This document shows, in pieces, positions 15,649 through 23,874 of a DNA stretch of 55,222 nt (position 1 is the first letter of the stretch; each line of letters starts with the position of its first letter). The stretch lies in NCBI RefSeq assembly GCF_000818175.1, contig NZ_JTIY01000002.1, positions 973,596-1,028,817 of the forward strand, read 5' to 3'. Under the pieces are notes generated by a model. That model searched no databases. It saw only the letters and a program-made list of their open reading frames with translations, and was not told the origin of the DNA. A program made the translations under genes and the position numbers. This stretch comes from Streptomyces sp. AcH 505 (GTDB lineage: Bacteria; Actinomycetota; Actinomycetes; Streptomycetales; Streptomycetaceae).

Positions 15649-16911
15649 ATGACGGGACGTCACGCGATGAGATCTGTTGTTGGTGCTCGAACGGCCGTCG
15701 CCGTCGCGGCCACCGTGGGAGTGGTGGCCGCCGGTGTGGTGGCCGGGGGAGTGGGCGCGGGGCAGGCCACCGCGGTGGACAAGGTCCGGCTCGCCGCTGA
15801 TGTGCCCGTAGCGCCAGGCATCGGCTACCGGGCGTTCTCGGTGACGGGCTCGCACGGGGTGGTCTCCGGGCATCTGGTCACGGCCGACCTCACCAACCGG
15901 CGCGTCTCGGTCGATCTGCTCACCCCCGGCACCGTCTCCAGCCGGGTCCCGCTGTCCCAGATGGTCGCCGCGCAAGGGGCGGTCGCCGGCGTCAACGCGG
16001 ACTTCTTCAACATCGAGGAGTCCCAGCACGTGGGGGTCGCCCCCACCAACTCCGCCGTCGGCCCCGCCGTCGCCCACGGTGAGGCGCTCAAGGCCGCGGT
16101 GCCGGACGGCCAGCGGTTCGGCCCCGGCCTGCCGCCCGGCACCTCGACGCGCGACGTGATCGGGGTGGGCTACGACAAGCGGGCCCGGCTGGACGAGTTG
16201 ACGCTCAAGGGAAGCGTGCGCACCAGGTCGAGTGCGTTCGACCTGGGTGGCTTTAACCAGTACGCCGTTCCGGAGGGCGGAGTGGGTGCGTTCACCCCGA
16301 AGTGGGGAGACGTCTCCCGACAGCGCGCGGTGTGCGGCACGGACACCGTACGGGCGGCGGCCTGCTCCACGGACGCGTACGAGGTCACCGTCCGCAACGG
16401 GCGGGTGGTCTCCGGATCCGCGACGATCGGGGCCGGCGCGATCGCCGAGGGCAGCGTGGTGCTGGTCGGCCGTGAGGCCGGCGCGGACCGGCTGCGTGCG
16501 CTCAGGACCGGGGAGAAGGTCACGGTCGTCGACCGGTTGACGTCGACGAGCGGCAAGCGGTTCGAATTCGCCGTGGGCGGCTTCCCCGTGCTCCGCGACG
16601 GTGAGCCTTTGCCCGGCCTGGACACCAAGGCGGCAGCGACCCGCACAGCCGCGGGTATCGGCGACCGCGGTCGGCTGCTCTACCTGCTGGTCCTGGACGG
16701 CAGCGCGGAGAGCGGCGCGGGCCTGACGGTCGCCGAGGTCGCGGACGTACTCGACACCGTGGGCGCGGACGCGGGCGTGAACCTGGACGGCGGCGGTTCG
16801 TCGACCCTGGTGACCCGGGACCCGGCGACCGGCGCCCCGGTCGTACGCAACCACCCGACGGGCGGCGCCGAACGCCCGGTCCCTGAGGGCATTGGTCTCT
16901 TCTCGCGCTGA
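15649..16911 (+). CDS. secreted phosphodiester glycosidase (NAGPA-domain) protein
   Basis: A 420-residue exported protein. The signal peptide spans the first 40 residues (MRSVVGARTAVAVAATVG and a long hydrophobic core). The NAGPA (DUF2233) fold is recognised from AVAGVNADFFNIEESQ and the C-terminal GADAGVNLDGGGSSTLVTRD. The family includes N-acetylglucosamine-1-phosphodiester alpha-N-acetylglucosaminidase, and bacterial members cleave sugar-phosphate diesters in wall polymers or exopolysaccharides. The substrate here is not known. The start is uncertain: ATG 15649 has AGGAC upstream, and ATG 15667 gives a more compact signal peptide. It is followed by a long hairpin at 16926-16993. Confidence 0.8.
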   Translation: MTGRHAMRSVVGARTAVAVAATVGVVAAGVVAGGVGAGQATAVDKVRLAADVPVAPGIGYRAFSVTGSHGVVSGHLVTADLTNRRVSVDLLTPGTVSSRVPLSQMVAAQGAVAGVNADFFNIEESQHVGVAPTNSAVGPAVAHGEALKAAVPDGQRFGPGLPPGTSTRDVIGVGYDKRARLDELTLKGSVRTRSSAFDLGGFNQYAVPEGGVGAFTPKWGDVSRQRAVCGTDTVRAAACSTDAYEVTVRNGRVVSGSATIGAGAIAEGSVVLVGREAGADRLRALRTGEKVTVVDRLTSTSGKRFEFAVGGFPVLRDGEPLPGLDTKAAATRTAAGIGDRGRLLYLLVLDGSAESGAGLTVAEVADVLDTVGADAGVNLDGGGSSTLVTRDPATGAPVVRNHPTGGAERPVPEGIGLFSR

Positions 16912-16925
16912 TCTGATCGGACGTC

Positions 16926-16993
16926 AGGACCTGCTACGGCACGGCTCGGTACGGCTCGGCACAGCCGGTACGCACGGCGCCGTGGCAGGTCCT
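16926..16993 (+). terminator. terminator hairpin after the phosphodiester glycosidase gene
   Basis: AGGACCTGC (16926-16934) pairs with GCAGGTCCT (16985-16993). An inner ACGGC/GCCGT extension follows after a bulge, and the loop contains the direct repeat CGGTACGGCTCGG-like units. There is no U-tract. It lies directly after the stop codon at 16911. Confidence 0.6.
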
Positions 16994-17049
16994 CGACCAT
17001 GCCCCCTGTCGTATCGTTCCTCCCTACCAAGTGATCAAGGAGAGAGAAC

Positions 17050-17805
17050 GTGAGCATGAACAGTGTGCGAAGACGTGTGGCCGCTGTGGGGTTGGTGTTC
17101 GTCGGCCTGGCGGGTGCGGGCTGTGCGGGTGAGCATGCTGGGGGCGGCGATGGTGCCGTAGCGGCGAAGCAGCCGGTCAGTCGACAACAGGCCGCGAAGG
17201 TGGCGGTGTTGACGCAAAATCAGCTTGAGGACGCCGTGGTGGACGAGCACGACCTCCCTGGCGTCACGGCGAACGAGATCGGAGAGGGCACGGACGGGCT
17301 CGGCAACGGCGTCATCAAGGCCTTCCCCAGCTCGATCACGCACCCTGCCGTCTGCGCGCCGGTCCGCGATACGCTTGAGGGGGCCAGTGGATACGCACCC
17401 GTCGGCAGTGTGCAGCGCACGGCGGGCACCCCGGGGCACTCCGCGATCCTCACCCTGGTGTCGTACCGGCCGGCCGACGCTGCGCGGGTCCTTGCCGACC
17501 TGCGGACCGCGCTGCGCACCTGCACGGCCTACGCGGTGGATCTGCCCACCGTCGCCTACGAGGACGTCAAGGCCGTCGACGATCCGGCGCAGGGCGAGAA
17601 CAGTGTCGCCTTCGGTCTCACCACGGTCATGAATGCCGATTCCGACCCCCTGAGGGTCGCGGTCGGTGTGCTGGTGAAACGCCACGGATCGACGGTGGCG
17701 GTCTACAAGTCGACCGCCGACCGGCCCCGGAAGCCCGCGAAGCTCCCGGCGGACCTCATCGCCGCCCAGAGCAAGGTGCTTGACGCCGCTGTGCGGGGTC
17801 ACTAG
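17050..17805 (+). CDS. predicted lipoprotein or secreted sensor-like protein, function unknown
   Basis: A 251-residue protein with an N-terminal export signal ending LAGAGCAGE. The cysteine suggests lipid anchoring, but the residue three before it is Gly rather than Leu, so the lipobox is imperfect. The mature part (from about 60) has two cysteines (HPAVCAPV and LRTCTAYAV). Its layout resembles the extracellular PknH-like or sensor domains of actinobacterial lipoproteins: LTQNQLEDAVV, SAILTLVSYRPADAARVLADLRTAL, GVLVKRHGSTVAVYKS. The GTG at 17050 follows AAGGAGA at good distance. It stands alone. No catalytic motif is visible. Confidence 0.7.
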   Translation: MSMNSVRRRVAAVGLVFVGLAGAGCAGEHAGGGDGAVAAKQPVSRQQAAKVAVLTQNQLEDAVVDEHDLPGVTANEIGEGTDGLGNGVIKAFPSSITHPAVCAPVRDTLEGASGYAPVGSVQRTAGTPGHSAILTLVSYRPADAARVLADLRTALRTCTAYAVDLPTVAYEDVKAVDDPAQGENSVAFGLTTVMNADSDPLRVAVGVLVKRHGSTVAVYKSTADRPRKPAKLPADLIAAQSKVLDAAVRGH

Positions 17806-17926
17806 GCGGCGCGCGCCAGGAACTCAGCGTGCTCGAACGGACTGCGACTGCCTGATTCATACTGTTGTCCGTGCAGCGCGTACCGCGATCCATGACCCCT
17901 CTGTCCTCGCTCGTGTTGAACTGACG

Positions 17927-17947
17927 ACGGTCTGCGACGCAGACCGT
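17927..17947. promoter_or_regulatory. 21-base perfect palindrome in an intergenic region
   Basis: ACGGTCTGCG and CGCAGACCGT flank one central A at 17927-17947. It lies in the 270-base gap between the lipoprotein stop (17805) and the cupin stop (18076), at the 3' ends of both genes. It could be an operator of a lost gene, a terminator stem with no loop (unlikely), or a protein-binding site. Confidence 0.4.
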
Positions 17948-18075
17948 ACTGACACCTTTCAGTCACACTGTGAGCTGGGGACGCAGTGGCATACATCAGT
18001 GATGTGACTGCGAGGATGCCCCTCGGCCACGACGGCGTGTGGGAAGCCGGCGTGGCCGCGAGCCGCAGGGACCCG

Positions 18076-18522
18076 TCAGTTGCGGGGGCGCGGAGCGCGC
18101 AGGTGGGCCCGCCGGGTCAGCTCCGCCTCTTCGACGAGTTCGAGCATGGGCTTGCCGGGGGCGCACATCATCGTCACCACGAACCGGGTGGGCGCGTCCG
18201 GCAGCGCGTTGCCGTCCTGGTAGTGGATCGCGTCGCCACCGGGCTCCCAGAAGGTTCCGCCGGCCTCGACGACGCGCTCGGGCTCGCCTTCGAGTTCGAA
18301 GCGGACCGCGCCCTCGATGACGTAACCGAAGGCAGGACCCGAGTGGCGGTGCGGGGGAGTGCCCGGATCGCCGGGCTCCCACTCGACGAGGATCGTCATC
18401 GCCGAGGCGCCCTCGGGGACGCTGAGGGGCGCCGCGTCCTGGAGTACCTTCGCCGCCGTCATCCACCCCTCCGAAGCCGTGTGATCGTCGGCGTGCGCAT
18501 GTGCTGAGTGACTGTCCGACAT
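18076..18522 (-). CDS. small cupin-domain protein
   Basis: A 148-residue single-domain cupin. Motif 1 is PPHRHSGPAFGYVIEGAVRFELEG, where the His pair and Glu/Gly pattern would hold a metal. Motif 2 is GGDAIHYQDGNALPDAPTRFVV. The N terminus is His-rich (HSAHAHADDH), which may add metal binding. The ATG at 18522 has GGAAGG upstream; a longer in-frame opening to 18666 is rejected. Small cupins act as sugar or metal sensors, isomerases or dioxygenases, so no reaction can be assigned. Confidence 0.8.
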   Translation of the reverse strand: MSDSHSAHAHADDHTASEGWMTAAKVLQDAAPLSVPEGASAMTILVEWEPGDPGTPPHRHSGPAFGYVIEGAVRFELEGEPERVVEAGGTFWEPGGDAIHYQDGNALPDAPTRFVVTMMCAPGKPMLELVEEAELTRRAHLRAPRPRN

Positions 18523-18650
18523 GGTGTTGCACCTTCCGTAGGTCCGCTGGATCTCCCAGTGATGACCGTCCGGAACGTCTTTCTGTGACAGTGACGGCGT
18601 GCGGGGCCGCACTGTTGTCACATATAAGCAGCGAAGCTTGTCTGCAGTAC

Positions 18651-19109
18651 ATGCGCTCTGTATCACCGGACCTGAAGCCCGGCCTCGGTGTGCTGGACGT
18701 AGGCGCCGGAACCGGCTGTGTCACGTTCATGAGTCTCGCGGCGTCGGGGGCTCCCGTGCACGCGGTCGGGCCGGCGCGCGCCATGCGCTCGTCGCTGATG
18801 ACGCGCCTGGCCGCTCTGCCCGGCAACCGCAGGGCCCGGGTCACCGTGCATCCCCACACGCTGGACGAGGCCGCACTGCGCAGGGTGTCGGACGTGGCGG
18901 TCTGCCACAACGCGGTCGCCTGCATGAACCCGGCGGCACGGCGCGCGCTGTGGCCCGCCCTCGCCGAGGCGCTGGTGCCTGGCGGCGTTCTGCTCGTCCA
19001 GCTGCCGCCCGCCGTCGTCCCGCCGCGCAGGATCAAGCGTGTGCTTCCCACGCGACGTGTCGGTCAGCACGCGGGCGTCGGGATTCGTCGCGCTGTCGGA
19101 GCGAACTGA
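18651..19109 (+). pseudogene. truncated class I SAM-dependent methyltransferase
   Basis: The reading contains a clear SAM-binding motif I, GVLDVGAGTGCVTFMSLAASG, and later strands AVCHNAVACMNP and LVPGGVLLVQLPP. After about residue 128 (VVPPRRIKRVLPTRRVGQHA) the sequence loses methyltransferase character and stops at about 152 residues, short for the family (usually 230 or more). The N terminus is also unclear: ATG 18651 has no good ribosome-binding site, and a GTG at 18585 extends in frame. It is most likely a decayed gene with its C-terminal substrate domain lost. It overlaps no other gene. It could still be expressed as a short protein. Confidence 0.55.
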
Positions 19110-19269
19110 CCGCAGTGTACTGGCCGTTGAACTCAGGCAGAGCTGAGAGCCGACCCGGCCGCGCCGCCGTTGCCGCCATTGTCGGGCGGCAGGCGGGGCA
19201 CATCGTCGTCACAAATCCCCGACCGCCCTGGTCGTCATGGCAGACACCCCAAGGCGATCGGAGTTGACC

Positions 19270-21000
19270 GTGGCTGCCACTGAACAACGAATATCCACGA
19301 TGGTGCTGGTGATCGGCACCGGAGGCGCGGGGCTTCGCGCGGCGATCGAGCTGGCCGAGGCCGGCACGGACGTCCTCGCTGTCGGCAAGCGTCCGAAGGA
19401 CGACGCCCATACGGCGCTGGCCGCCGGAGGCATCAACGCGGCACTGGCCACGATGGATCCGGAGGACAGCTGGCAGCAGCACGCGGCCGACACCCTCAAG
19501 GAGAGCTATCTGCTGGCCGACCCCCGCACCGTGGAGATCGTCACCCAGGGCGCCGCCCGGGGAATCGACGATCTGGAGCGGTACGGCATGGCGTTCGCCA
19601 GGGAAGAAGACGGCCGTATCTCGCAGCGCTTCTTCGGCGCCCACAAGTTCCGTCGTACGGCCTTCGCCGGCGACTACACAGGGCTGGAGATTCAGCGCAC
19701 CCTCGTCCGGCGCGCGGAACAGCTGAACATTCCGGTGCTCGACGGCGTCTACATCACCCGGCTGCTCGTCCACGACGGAGCTGTCTTCGGCGCCTACGGC
19801 TTCAGCCTCGCCGACGGAACGCGTTACGTCATCCACGCCGACGCCGTCATCCTCGCCGCGGGCGGACACACCCGCATCTGGCGGCGGACCTCCTCACGGC
19901 GCGACGAGAACACCGGGGACTCGTTCCGCCTGGCGGTGGAAGCCGGAGCGCGGCTGCGCGACGCCGAACTGGTGCAGTTCCATCCGTCCGGAATCATCGA
20001 GCCAGAGAACGCGGCCGGCACCCTCGTCAGCGAGGCGGCCAGGGGCGAGGGCGGCATCCTGCGCAACGTGCTGGGTGAACGCTTCATGGCCCGGTACGAC
20101 CCCGAACGCATGGAACTCTCCACGCGGGACCGGGTGGCCCTGGCCTCCTACACGGAGATCAAGGAGGGCCGCGGGACCCCCAAGGGCGGGGTGTGGCTCG
20201 ACGTGTCGCATCTGCCACGGCGGACGATCATGACGCGGCTGCCCCGCGTCTACCAGACGCTGCTGGATCTGCAGATGCTGGACATCACCCGCGAACCGAT
20301 CGAGATCGCGCCCACCGCGCACTATTCGATGGGTGGCGTCCGGGTGAATCCCGAGGACCACAGCACCGATGTCCGGGGTCTGTACGCCATCGGCGAGGCG
20401 TCGAGCGGCCTGCACGGTGCCAACCGGCTGGGCGGGAACAGCCTCATCGAACTCCTGGTCTTCGGGCGCCTCACGGGCCGGGCCGCGGCGGCCTACTCGC
20501 AGGCACTGACGGCGCAGCCCCGGTCCGCTCGGGCCGTCGCACAGGCCCGCGAGGAGCTCGACACCCTTCTCGCCGCCGACGGGCCGGAGAACGTCCGCGC
20601 TCTGCAGCGTGCCATCCGCAACACCATGACCGAACACGCCGGTGTCGTACGGGACGGGGAGGGGCTGCGTGCCGGACTCGCCGAACTGGCCGTCATCGAG
20701 AAGCGGATGGCGGACGTCGGCGTGCACCCGGACATCGCCGGCTATCAGGACCTGGCCCACGCCTTCGACCTGAAGTCCGCCGCCCTGGCCGCTCGCGCGA
20801 CACTCGAATCGGCGCTGGAGCGTCGCGAGACGCGTGGCTGCCACAACCGCAGCGACTACCCCGACATGGATCCCGAGCTGCGGGTGAATCTGCTGTGGTC
20901 CCCGACAGCGGGTATCACCAGGGAGAGCATTCCGGCGATCCCTGACGAGATCGCCTCTCTTATGGAGGACGTTTCGACGGACGGGAAACTCGCCGAGTGA
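19270..21000 (+). CDS. SdhA/FrdA-like flavoprotein (succinate dehydrogenase/fumarate reductase flavoprotein family)
   Basis: A 576-residue FAD enzyme. It has an N-terminal Rossmann motif (VLVIGTGGAGLRAAIELAEAG), the flavin-attachment-type segment AHTALAAGGINAAL with its His, and the catalytic region ELVQFHPSGI and EAARGEGGILRN. PTAHYSMGGVRVN, the FAD cap GLHGANRLGGNSL and a helical C-terminal domain follow. This is the fumarate reductase/succinate dehydrogenase/L-aspartate oxidase superfamily, and length and motifs favour SdhA/FrdA. GTG 19270 has GGAG six bases upstream and is preferred over ATG 19237. No iron-sulfur (SdhB) or membrane-anchor subunit is adjacent, so the electron partner is unknown; a soluble dehydrogenase or aspartate oxidase role remains possible. 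It converges on the QcrB gene. Confidence 0.82.
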   Translation: MAATEQRISTMVLVIGTGGAGLRAAIELAEAGTDVLAVGKRPKDDAHTALAAGGINAALATMDPEDSWQQHAADTLKESYLLADPRTVEIVTQGAARGIDDLERYGMAFAREEDGRISQRFFGAHKFRRTAFAGDYTGLEIQRTLVRRAEQLNIPVLDGVYITRLLVHDGAVFGAYGFSLADGTRYVIHADAVILAAGGHTRIWRRTSSRRDENTGDSFRLAVEAGARLRDAELVQFHPSGIIEPENAAGTLVSEAARGEGGILRNVLGERFMARYDPERMELSTRDRVALASYTEIKEGRGTPKGGVWLDVSHLPRRTIMTRLPRVYQTLLDLQMLDITREPIEIAPTAHYSMGGVRVNPEDHSTDVRGLYAIGEASSGLHGANRLGGNSLIELLVFGRLTGRAAAAYSQALTAQPRSARAVAQAREELDTLLAADGPENVRALQRAIRNTMTEHAGVVRDGEGLRAGLAELAVIEKRMADVGVHPDIAGYQDLAHAFDLKSAALAARATLESALERRETRGCHNRSDYPDMDPELRVNLLWSPTAGITRESIPAIPDEIASLMEDVSTDGKLAE

Positions 21001-21017
21001 CCGGTGCGACAACCGGT

Positions 21018-21057
21018 CAGCAGGGGTGGGGCGACGGACGTCGCCCCACCCCTGCTG
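21018..21057. terminator. bidirectional terminator hairpin between flavoprotein and qcrB-like gene
   Basis: An 18-bp perfect stem (21018-21035 with 21040-21057) closes a 4-base GGAC loop. It sits between the stop codons of two convergent genes (21000 and 21067). Its strength and position make termination in both directions likely, although no U-tract is present. Confidence 0.9.
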
Positions 21058-21066
21058 CTGCCCCCG

Positions 21067-22692
21067 TTACGGCCGGTGCTCGCCGGTGATCTCCTTGTAC
21101 TCCTGCTCGGAGGGCTTGGGGACCTGCGTGCCCTCCCCGTAGAGCCGCCGGCTCAGGTCCGCACGCAGGCGCCGGGCAAGGGCGCGTCCGACGCCGTCCT
21201 GCACACCGTCTTTCGCGGAGGCCGGGTCGATCGGCCGGTACTGGGTGTGCTGCGTGAGCAGATGGAGTTCGTCAGGGCCGAGCGGCTCGTGGATCTCGAC
21301 GAACTCGCCGTCAGGCAAACGCTTGATGATGCCGGTCTCCCTTCCGTGCAGCACCTTGTCGCGGTCTCGGCGCTGGAGGCCGAGGGCCACTCGCTTCGTG
21401 ACGGAGAACGCCGTGAGCGGTACGAGGAAAAGACCGAAGCGCACGGCCCACGTCACCGACTCGACGGAGACGTGGAGACGGACGGCGATGATGTCGTTCG
21501 CGGCGGCGATCAGGGCCACCAGATAGAAACTGATCCACGCGACACCGAGGGCCGTACGCACGGGACGATTGCGCGGCCGGTCAAGAATGTGCTGCTCACG
21601 GTCGTCACTGGTCAGCCAGGACTCGATGAACGGGTACACGGCCATGGCCAGGAACAGCCCGCCGGCGACGCCGAGCGGAATCAGATTGTCCAGAGCCAGG
21701 GTACGGCCAAGGAGACTGATCTCCCAGCCGGGCATGACCCGCAGCAGCCCGTCGGCGACGCCCATGTACCAGTCCGGCTGGGACCCCGCCGAGACCTGGT
21801 CGGGCCGGAAGGGGCCGTACCGCCAGATCGGATTGATCTGTACGGCACCGGCGATGGCGAAGACGGCTCCGGCGACCAGGAGGAAGAACCCCGCCGACTT
21901 CACCGCGTGGACGGTGAACGGGAGACCGACGACGTTCTTCTCGGTGCGCCCCGAACCGGGATACTGCGTGTGCTTGGTGCGTATCGCCAGCCAGATGTAC
22001 ACGGCGATCAGGAACACCATCAGGGCGGGAATGATCCACACGTGAAGGAGGTGGAAGTGGGCGATCAGTTCGTGTCCGGGGAACTCGCCTCCGAAGAGAA
22101 ACAACGACAGGTACGACCCGACGAAGGGGATCGACAGAATCGTGCCGTTCACCACCGCGAGACCGGTCCCCGAGAGCAGGTCGTCGGGAAGGTCGTAGCC
22201 GGTGAGCCCTTCGAACATGGCGAGGACGAGCAGCAGGAATCCGACCAGCCAACTGAGCCTGCGGGGCTTGCGGAACGCGCCCGTGAAGAAAACACGCATC
22301 AGGTGGACGAGTATGGAACCGACGAAGATCAGCGCCGCCCAGTGATGGGCCTGTCTGATCAGCAACCCGCCGCGGAGTTCGAAGGATATCCGCATCGACG
22401 AGTTGAACGCCTCCGACACCAGGTGGCCGCGCAGTGGCGCGTAACTGCCTTCATACCTGACCATCTGGGCCGATGGATGAAAGTACACTGCCAGGTAAAT
22501 TCCGGTGACGACGAGAACGACGAAACTGTAGAGGCAGATCTCGCCGAGCAGGAAGGACCAGTGGTCCGGGAAGGCCTTTCGGGCGTTTCCCTTGAGCCTG
22601 CCGTATGAACGCAGGTGTCCGCCGGCCCGTACGGCGACCTTTTTCCCCGCGTTGTTCTGCCTCTCGTCGTTCAGCGGGCGCCCGTCCTTCAT
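21067..22692 (-). CDS. cytochrome b subunit paralogue of the actinobacterial bcc complex (QcrB-type)
   Basis: A 541-residue membrane protein. The N-terminal half is a bona fide cytochrome b: FPDHWSFLLGEICLYSF, RQAHHWAALIFVGSILVHLMRVFFTGAFRKPRR (heme ligands), GYDLPDDLLSGTGLAVVNGTI, and FPGHELIAHFHLLHVWIIPA with further His ligands. The quinol-site segment INPIWRYGPFRPDQVSAGSQPDWYMG and the C-terminal actinobacterial extension (IIKRLPDGEFVEIHEPL ... VPKPSEQEYKEITGEH) are also present. Canonical QcrB works with QcrA (Rieske) and QcrC (diheme c) to pass electrons from menaquinol to the aa3 oxidase. Neither partner is here, so this is an orphan paralogue. Electron exchange with menaquinol is inferred. 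All recognisable heme-binding histidines are kept, which argues against a pseudogene. Confidence 0.88.
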   Translation of the reverse strand: MKDGRPLNDERQNNAGKKVAVRAGGHLRSYGRLKGNARKAFPDHWSFLLGEICLYSFVVLVVTGIYLAVYFHPSAQMVRYEGSYAPLRGHLVSEAFNSSMRISFELRGGLLIRQAHHWAALIFVGSILVHLMRVFFTGAFRKPRRLSWLVGFLLLVLAMFEGLTGYDLPDDLLSGTGLAVVNGTILSIPFVGSYLSLFLFGGEFPGHELIAHFHLLHVWIIPALMVFLIAVYIWLAIRTKHTQYPGSGRTEKNVVGLPFTVHAVKSAGFFLLVAGAVFAIAGAVQINPIWRYGPFRPDQVSAGSQPDWYMGVADGLLRVMPGWEISLLGRTLALDNLIPLGVAGGLFLAMAVYPFIESWLTSDDREQHILDRPRNRPVRTALGVAWISFYLVALIAAANDIIAVRLHVSVESVTWAVRFGLFLVPLTAFSVTKRVALGLQRRDRDKVLHGRETGIIKRLPDGEFVEIHEPLGPDELHLLTQHTQYRPIDPASAKDGVQDGVGRALARRLRADLSRRLYGEGTQVPKPSEQEYKEITGEHRP

Positions 22693-22862
22693 GCCCCTAC
22701 CACCGTTCGTGACATTCGCTCATAGCTTGCGCGTTGACCGCGTGGAAGCGGCGTCCGGGGAGGTCCCGGAACACTTCCATCTCTATGACCGGACAAGAGC
22801 AGTGGATGTGACGGCATGACTGGACGACGGGCGGGCTCTACGGTGCCGAGCGTCCCGCGTTC

Positions 22863-23210
22863 CTAGAGCGCGCCGAGCGACCCGAGGGCCACGACGAACA
22901 GGCCGCTGATGACCAGTGTGATCAGCACCATCGCCGTCATGGTTCCTCTGAGCCACCGCCGGAAGCTCACGTGGTACCGCTCCTCCGTCTCGCTGATGCT
23001 GTCGGCGATGTGCTCGGTCACCATCCGGGCGACCTGCTCCTGTTCATCGAGGTACCACTGTTCGATGTCTTCCTTCTGCTCCCGTGTCAGTCCAGGAGCC
23101 CGTGTGGTGAAGGCTGTTACCCGCCGACGTGCGGCCCTCAGATGAGCCTCCCGGTACAGGAAGGTCTCGATGGCGGTGAGGCCGCGTGCGGCCTCCTTAC
23201 TCGTGTCCAT
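22863..23210 (-). CDS. small membrane protein, function unknown
   Basis: A 115-residue protein. Residues 1-85 are charged and helical (REAHLRAARRRVTAFTTRAPGLTREQKEDIEQWYLDEQEQVARMVTEHIADSISETEERYHV), probably a coiled coil or amphipathic helices in the cytoplasm. A single C-terminal helix (MTAMVLITLVISGLFVVALGSL) would anchor it as a tail-anchored protein. The ATG overlaps the TAA stop of the VOC fragment upstream, so translational coupling was once likely. No motif gives a function. It sits between the QcrB-like and NDH-2 genes and could be an accessory of that respiratory set. Confidence 0.65.
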   Translation of the reverse strand: MDTSKEAARGLTAIETFLYREAHLRAARRRVTAFTTRAPGLTREQKEDIEQWYLDEQEQVARMVTEHIADSISETEERYHVSFRRWLRGTMTAMVLITLVISGLFVVALGSLGAL

Positions 23211-23310
23211 GGCGTTCTCCAAAGGACGGCCGGTACGACTGGGCCGCCCGGCTCGGCACCTCCTGCAGGACCCACTCGTTGCCGTCCGGGTCACAGAACG
23301 AGGCGCCATG
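23197..23310 (-). pseudogene. C-terminal remnant of a VOC (glyoxalase-fold) protein
   Basis: A short run, HGASFCDPDGNEWVLQEV followed by about 18 residues, matches the last beta strands of VOC-family proteins (F.DPDGN.W.LQE). Upstream in the same frame (to 23418) no VOC sequence can be seen. The fragment stops in TAA overlapping the ATG of the small membrane gene. Likely a decayed gene whose 5' part was deleted; an intact VOC gene lies at 26672-27124. Confidence 0.5.
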
Positions 23311-23481
23311 TCGTGTTTTCACTCTCCGGGACGAAGTCGGTGTGGGTCGCTCTTGCCTGTTGTGACCGGAGCGGTCCTCGCTCTGTGACAAGGGACGTCC
23401 CGGAAGCGCCGGTGTCACAGATGAGCCATGGGAGTTGTCTTAACGGGTAGCACGGCAACCGAGACCAGCGGATGGTGGAAC

Positions 23482-23874
23482 GTGATCAGGAAGCAGAACA
23501 GTGCCCAGGTCTTCCGGATCACCGGAGCGAGGCAGGGACTTGACGAGGACGTGCGCGGCCGGCAGCGCCGCTATGTCATCGCCATGTCGGTGCGCACTGT
23601 TTCGGTGATCCTCGCGGTCACTCTGTGGAACGTCGAGCGGCCCGTGGCGATCGTCGCGCTCGTCCTCGGCGCCGTCCTCCCCTACATCGCCGTCGTCCTG
23701 GCCAACGCCGGTCGGGAGAAGGCCCCTTCACCCATGGCGACGTTCGTTCCCGCCCCCTCCCACCCGATGATCGCTCCGGCACCGCACGACGGCTCCGAGG
23801 CCTCGCCGAGCCAGGGCGCCGTCGCCGAGCCGTACGCTCCCGCCCCTCCCGTCAGGGACGTGCGGCGGTACTGA
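23482..23874 (+). CDS. DUF3099-family small membrane protein
   Basis: A 130-residue protein of a Streptomyces-wide type. It has a conserved N terminus (QVFRITGARQGLDEDVRGRQRRYVIAMSVRT), two hydrophobic segments (VSVILAVTLWNV and PVAIVALVLGAVLPYIAVVLANAG) and a proline-rich tail. The pattern fits DUF3099, whose function is unknown. GTG 23482 is preferred because it opens directly on the conserved region; an ATG at 23428 would add 18 residues. Its 3' end overlaps that of the convergent NADH dehydrogenase gene by 23 bases. Confidence 0.75.
   Translation: MIRKQNSAQVFRITGARQGLDEDVRGRQRRYVIAMSVRTVSVILAVTLWNVERPVAIVALVLGAVLPYIAVVLANAGREKAPSPMATFVPAPSHPMIAPAPHDGSEASPSQGAVAEPYAPAPPVRDVRRY

Noticed and set aside
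17802..17996. Small minus-strand reading of 64 codons before the cupin gene
   Set aside because: No ribosome-binding site, no domain pattern, and a palindrome inside it better explains the region as non-coding.
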